This document shows positions 63,163-64,000 of a stretch of DNA of 64,000 nt, piece by piece (position 1 is the stretch's first letter; each line of letters opens with the position of its first letter). The notes under the pieces were generated by a model that was not told the DNA's origin, ran no database searches, and saw nothing but the letters and a program-made list of their open reading frames with translations. Source of the DNA: Mitsuaria sp. 7. Its GTDB lineage: Bacteria > Pseudomonadota > Gammaproteobacteria > Burkholderiales > Burkholderiaceae_C. The position numbers and the translations under genes were made by a program. Location of the stretch: positions 1 through 64,000 of the forward strand of contig NZ_CP011515.1 in assembly GCF_001653795.1 (NCBI RefSeq), written 5' to 3'.

Positions 63163-64000
63163 TCAAGCGCCGTACTGCTTCGTGACCCACTCGCGGTACG
63201 CGCCCGAGAGCACGCGCGCGGACCATTCCTCATTCGCAAGGTACCACTGCACCGTCTTGCGGATGCCGGTCTCGAAGGTCTCGGCCGGACGCCAGCCCAG
63301 GTCGCGCTCGATCTTGCGGGCGTCGATCGCGTAGCGGCGGTCGTGGCCGGGGCGGTCCTTGACGTAGGTGATCAGGCGGGCATACGGGCCGGCGGGATCG
63401 GGGCGCAGCTCGTCGAGCAACGCGCACACCGTCTTCACGATGTCGATGTTGGCCTGCTCGTTCCAGCCGCCGATGTTGTAGGTCTCGCCCAGCGTGCCGC
63501 CGGCCAGCACCGCGCGGATGCCCGAGCAGTGGTCGGTGACGTAGAGCCAGTCGCGGATCTGCTGGCCGTCGCCGTACACGGGCAGCGGCTTGCCGGCCAG
63601 CGCGTTGACGATCATCAGCGGGATCAGCTTCTCGGGGAAGTGGTACGGGCCGTAGTTGTTGCTGCAGTTGGTCGTGACCACCGGCAGGCCGTAGGTGTGG
63701 TGCCAGGCGCGGACCAGGTGGTCGCTGGCCGCCTTCGAGGCCGAGTAGGGGCTGTTGGGCTCGTACGCGTTCGTCTCGGCGAAGGGCGGATCCTCTGCCT
63801 TCAGCGAGCCGTAGACCTCGTCGGTCGAGACGTGGTGGAAGCGGAAGCCCGCCTTCGCGTCGCCTTCGAGCGCGGACCAGAACGCACGCGCGGCCTCGAG
63901 CAGCGTGAAAGTGCCCTCGACGTTGGTGCGCATGAAGGCGCCGGGCCCGTGGATGGAGCGGTCGACATGCGACTCGGCCGCGAAGTGCACGATCGCGCGC
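63163..64000 (-). CDS. rfbB: dTDP-glucose 4,6-dehydratase, 5' part outside the window
   Basis: The C-terminal 278 or so residues of an SDR dehydratase, the second step of dTDP-rhamnose synthesis. [23 protein letters not shown], the YxxxK of [31 protein letters not shown] and [12 protein letters not shown] are unmistakable. The frame continues past the window edge (codons for R-A-I-V precede HFAAES), so the NAD-binding N-terminus is missing here. It is upstream of rfbD in the same operon. Confidence 0.95.
   Translation of the reverse strand, partial: RAIVHFAAESHVDRSIHGPGAFMRTNVEGTFTLLEAARAFWSALEGDAKAGFRFHHVSTDEVYGSLKAEDPPFAETNAYEPNSPYSASKAASDHLVRAWHHTYGLPVVTTNCSNNYGPYHFPEKLIPLMIVNALAGKPLPVYGDGQQIRDWLYVTDHCSGIRAVLAGGTLGETYNIGGWNEQANIDIVKTVCALLDELRPDPAGPYARLITYVKDRPGHDRRYAIDARKIERDLGWRPAETFETGIRKTVQWYLANEEWSARVLSGAYREWVTKQYGA

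Overview
The window is GC-rich DNA (about two thirds G+C by eye) from a Gram-negative bacterium. The gene repertoire points to a betaproteobacterium of the Burkholderiales, near the Roseateles/Mitsuaria/Rubrivivax group. The clues are an exosortase B/EpsDEFG exopolysaccharide locus, a PEP-CTERM protein, a cyanide-insensitive-type cytochrome bd oxidase, lone GGDEF and MCP genes, and a DUF2145 protein. The genus is inferred, not shown.

Layout. 1-9 kb: housekeeping and membrane genes (cydAB-type oxidase, an orphan amino-acid permease, an EamA transporter, a DUF3185 protein, a two-pore-helix-type channel, an ODP-like metallo-hydrolase, a TerB-like protein and a glycerophosphodiesterase). 9-14 kb: a DUF2145 pair, a lower-GC two-gene HEPN island and a large CocE/NonD hydrolase. 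14-18.4 kb: signalling genes (receiver-only regulator, membrane PAS-GGDEF cyclase, chemoreceptor). 18.5-22 kb: an oxidoreductase, an MFS pump and a divergent AraC regulator. 22-25 kb: a PEP-CTERM protein and a secreted S8-type peptidase behind a clear sigma-54 promoter. 25-30.6 kb: an RHS protein split into two secreted halves, with a lower-GC toxin-like tail and a putative periplasmic immunity gene.

31.1-55 kb: a 24-kb, one-strand exopolysaccharide locus. It starts with epsD-epsE-epsF-epsG-xrtB-epsI (export, chain length, exosortase B). It continues with a polymerase/ligase, five glycosyltransferases, a flippase, a pyruvyltransferase, two membrane and two hexapeptide acyltransferases, and ends with a UDP-glucuronate 4-epimerase-type enzyme and UDP-glucose dehydrogenase. 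The polymer is therefore probably acidic (uronic acid, pyruvate) and acylated, made by a Wzx/Wzy-like route. No initiating phosphoglycosyl transferase is visible. Two paralogous exported proteins of unknown function (40837-42333 and 55037-56653) sit inside and just beyond the locus.

57-64 kb: kdsA, then a minus-strand sugar block (rfbB, rfbD, rfbA, rfbC, a UDP-GlcNAc 2-epimerase, an acyltransferase) that makes dTDP-rhamnose and ManNAc-type precursors. A palindromic repeat family occurs five times. One inverted pair lies in frame inside the UDP-GlcNAc 2-epimerase gene, adding exactly 36 codons, and is the most unusual feature seen. No tRNA, rRNA, CRISPR array or transposase was recognised. All calls come from reading sequence and translations; no database search was run.
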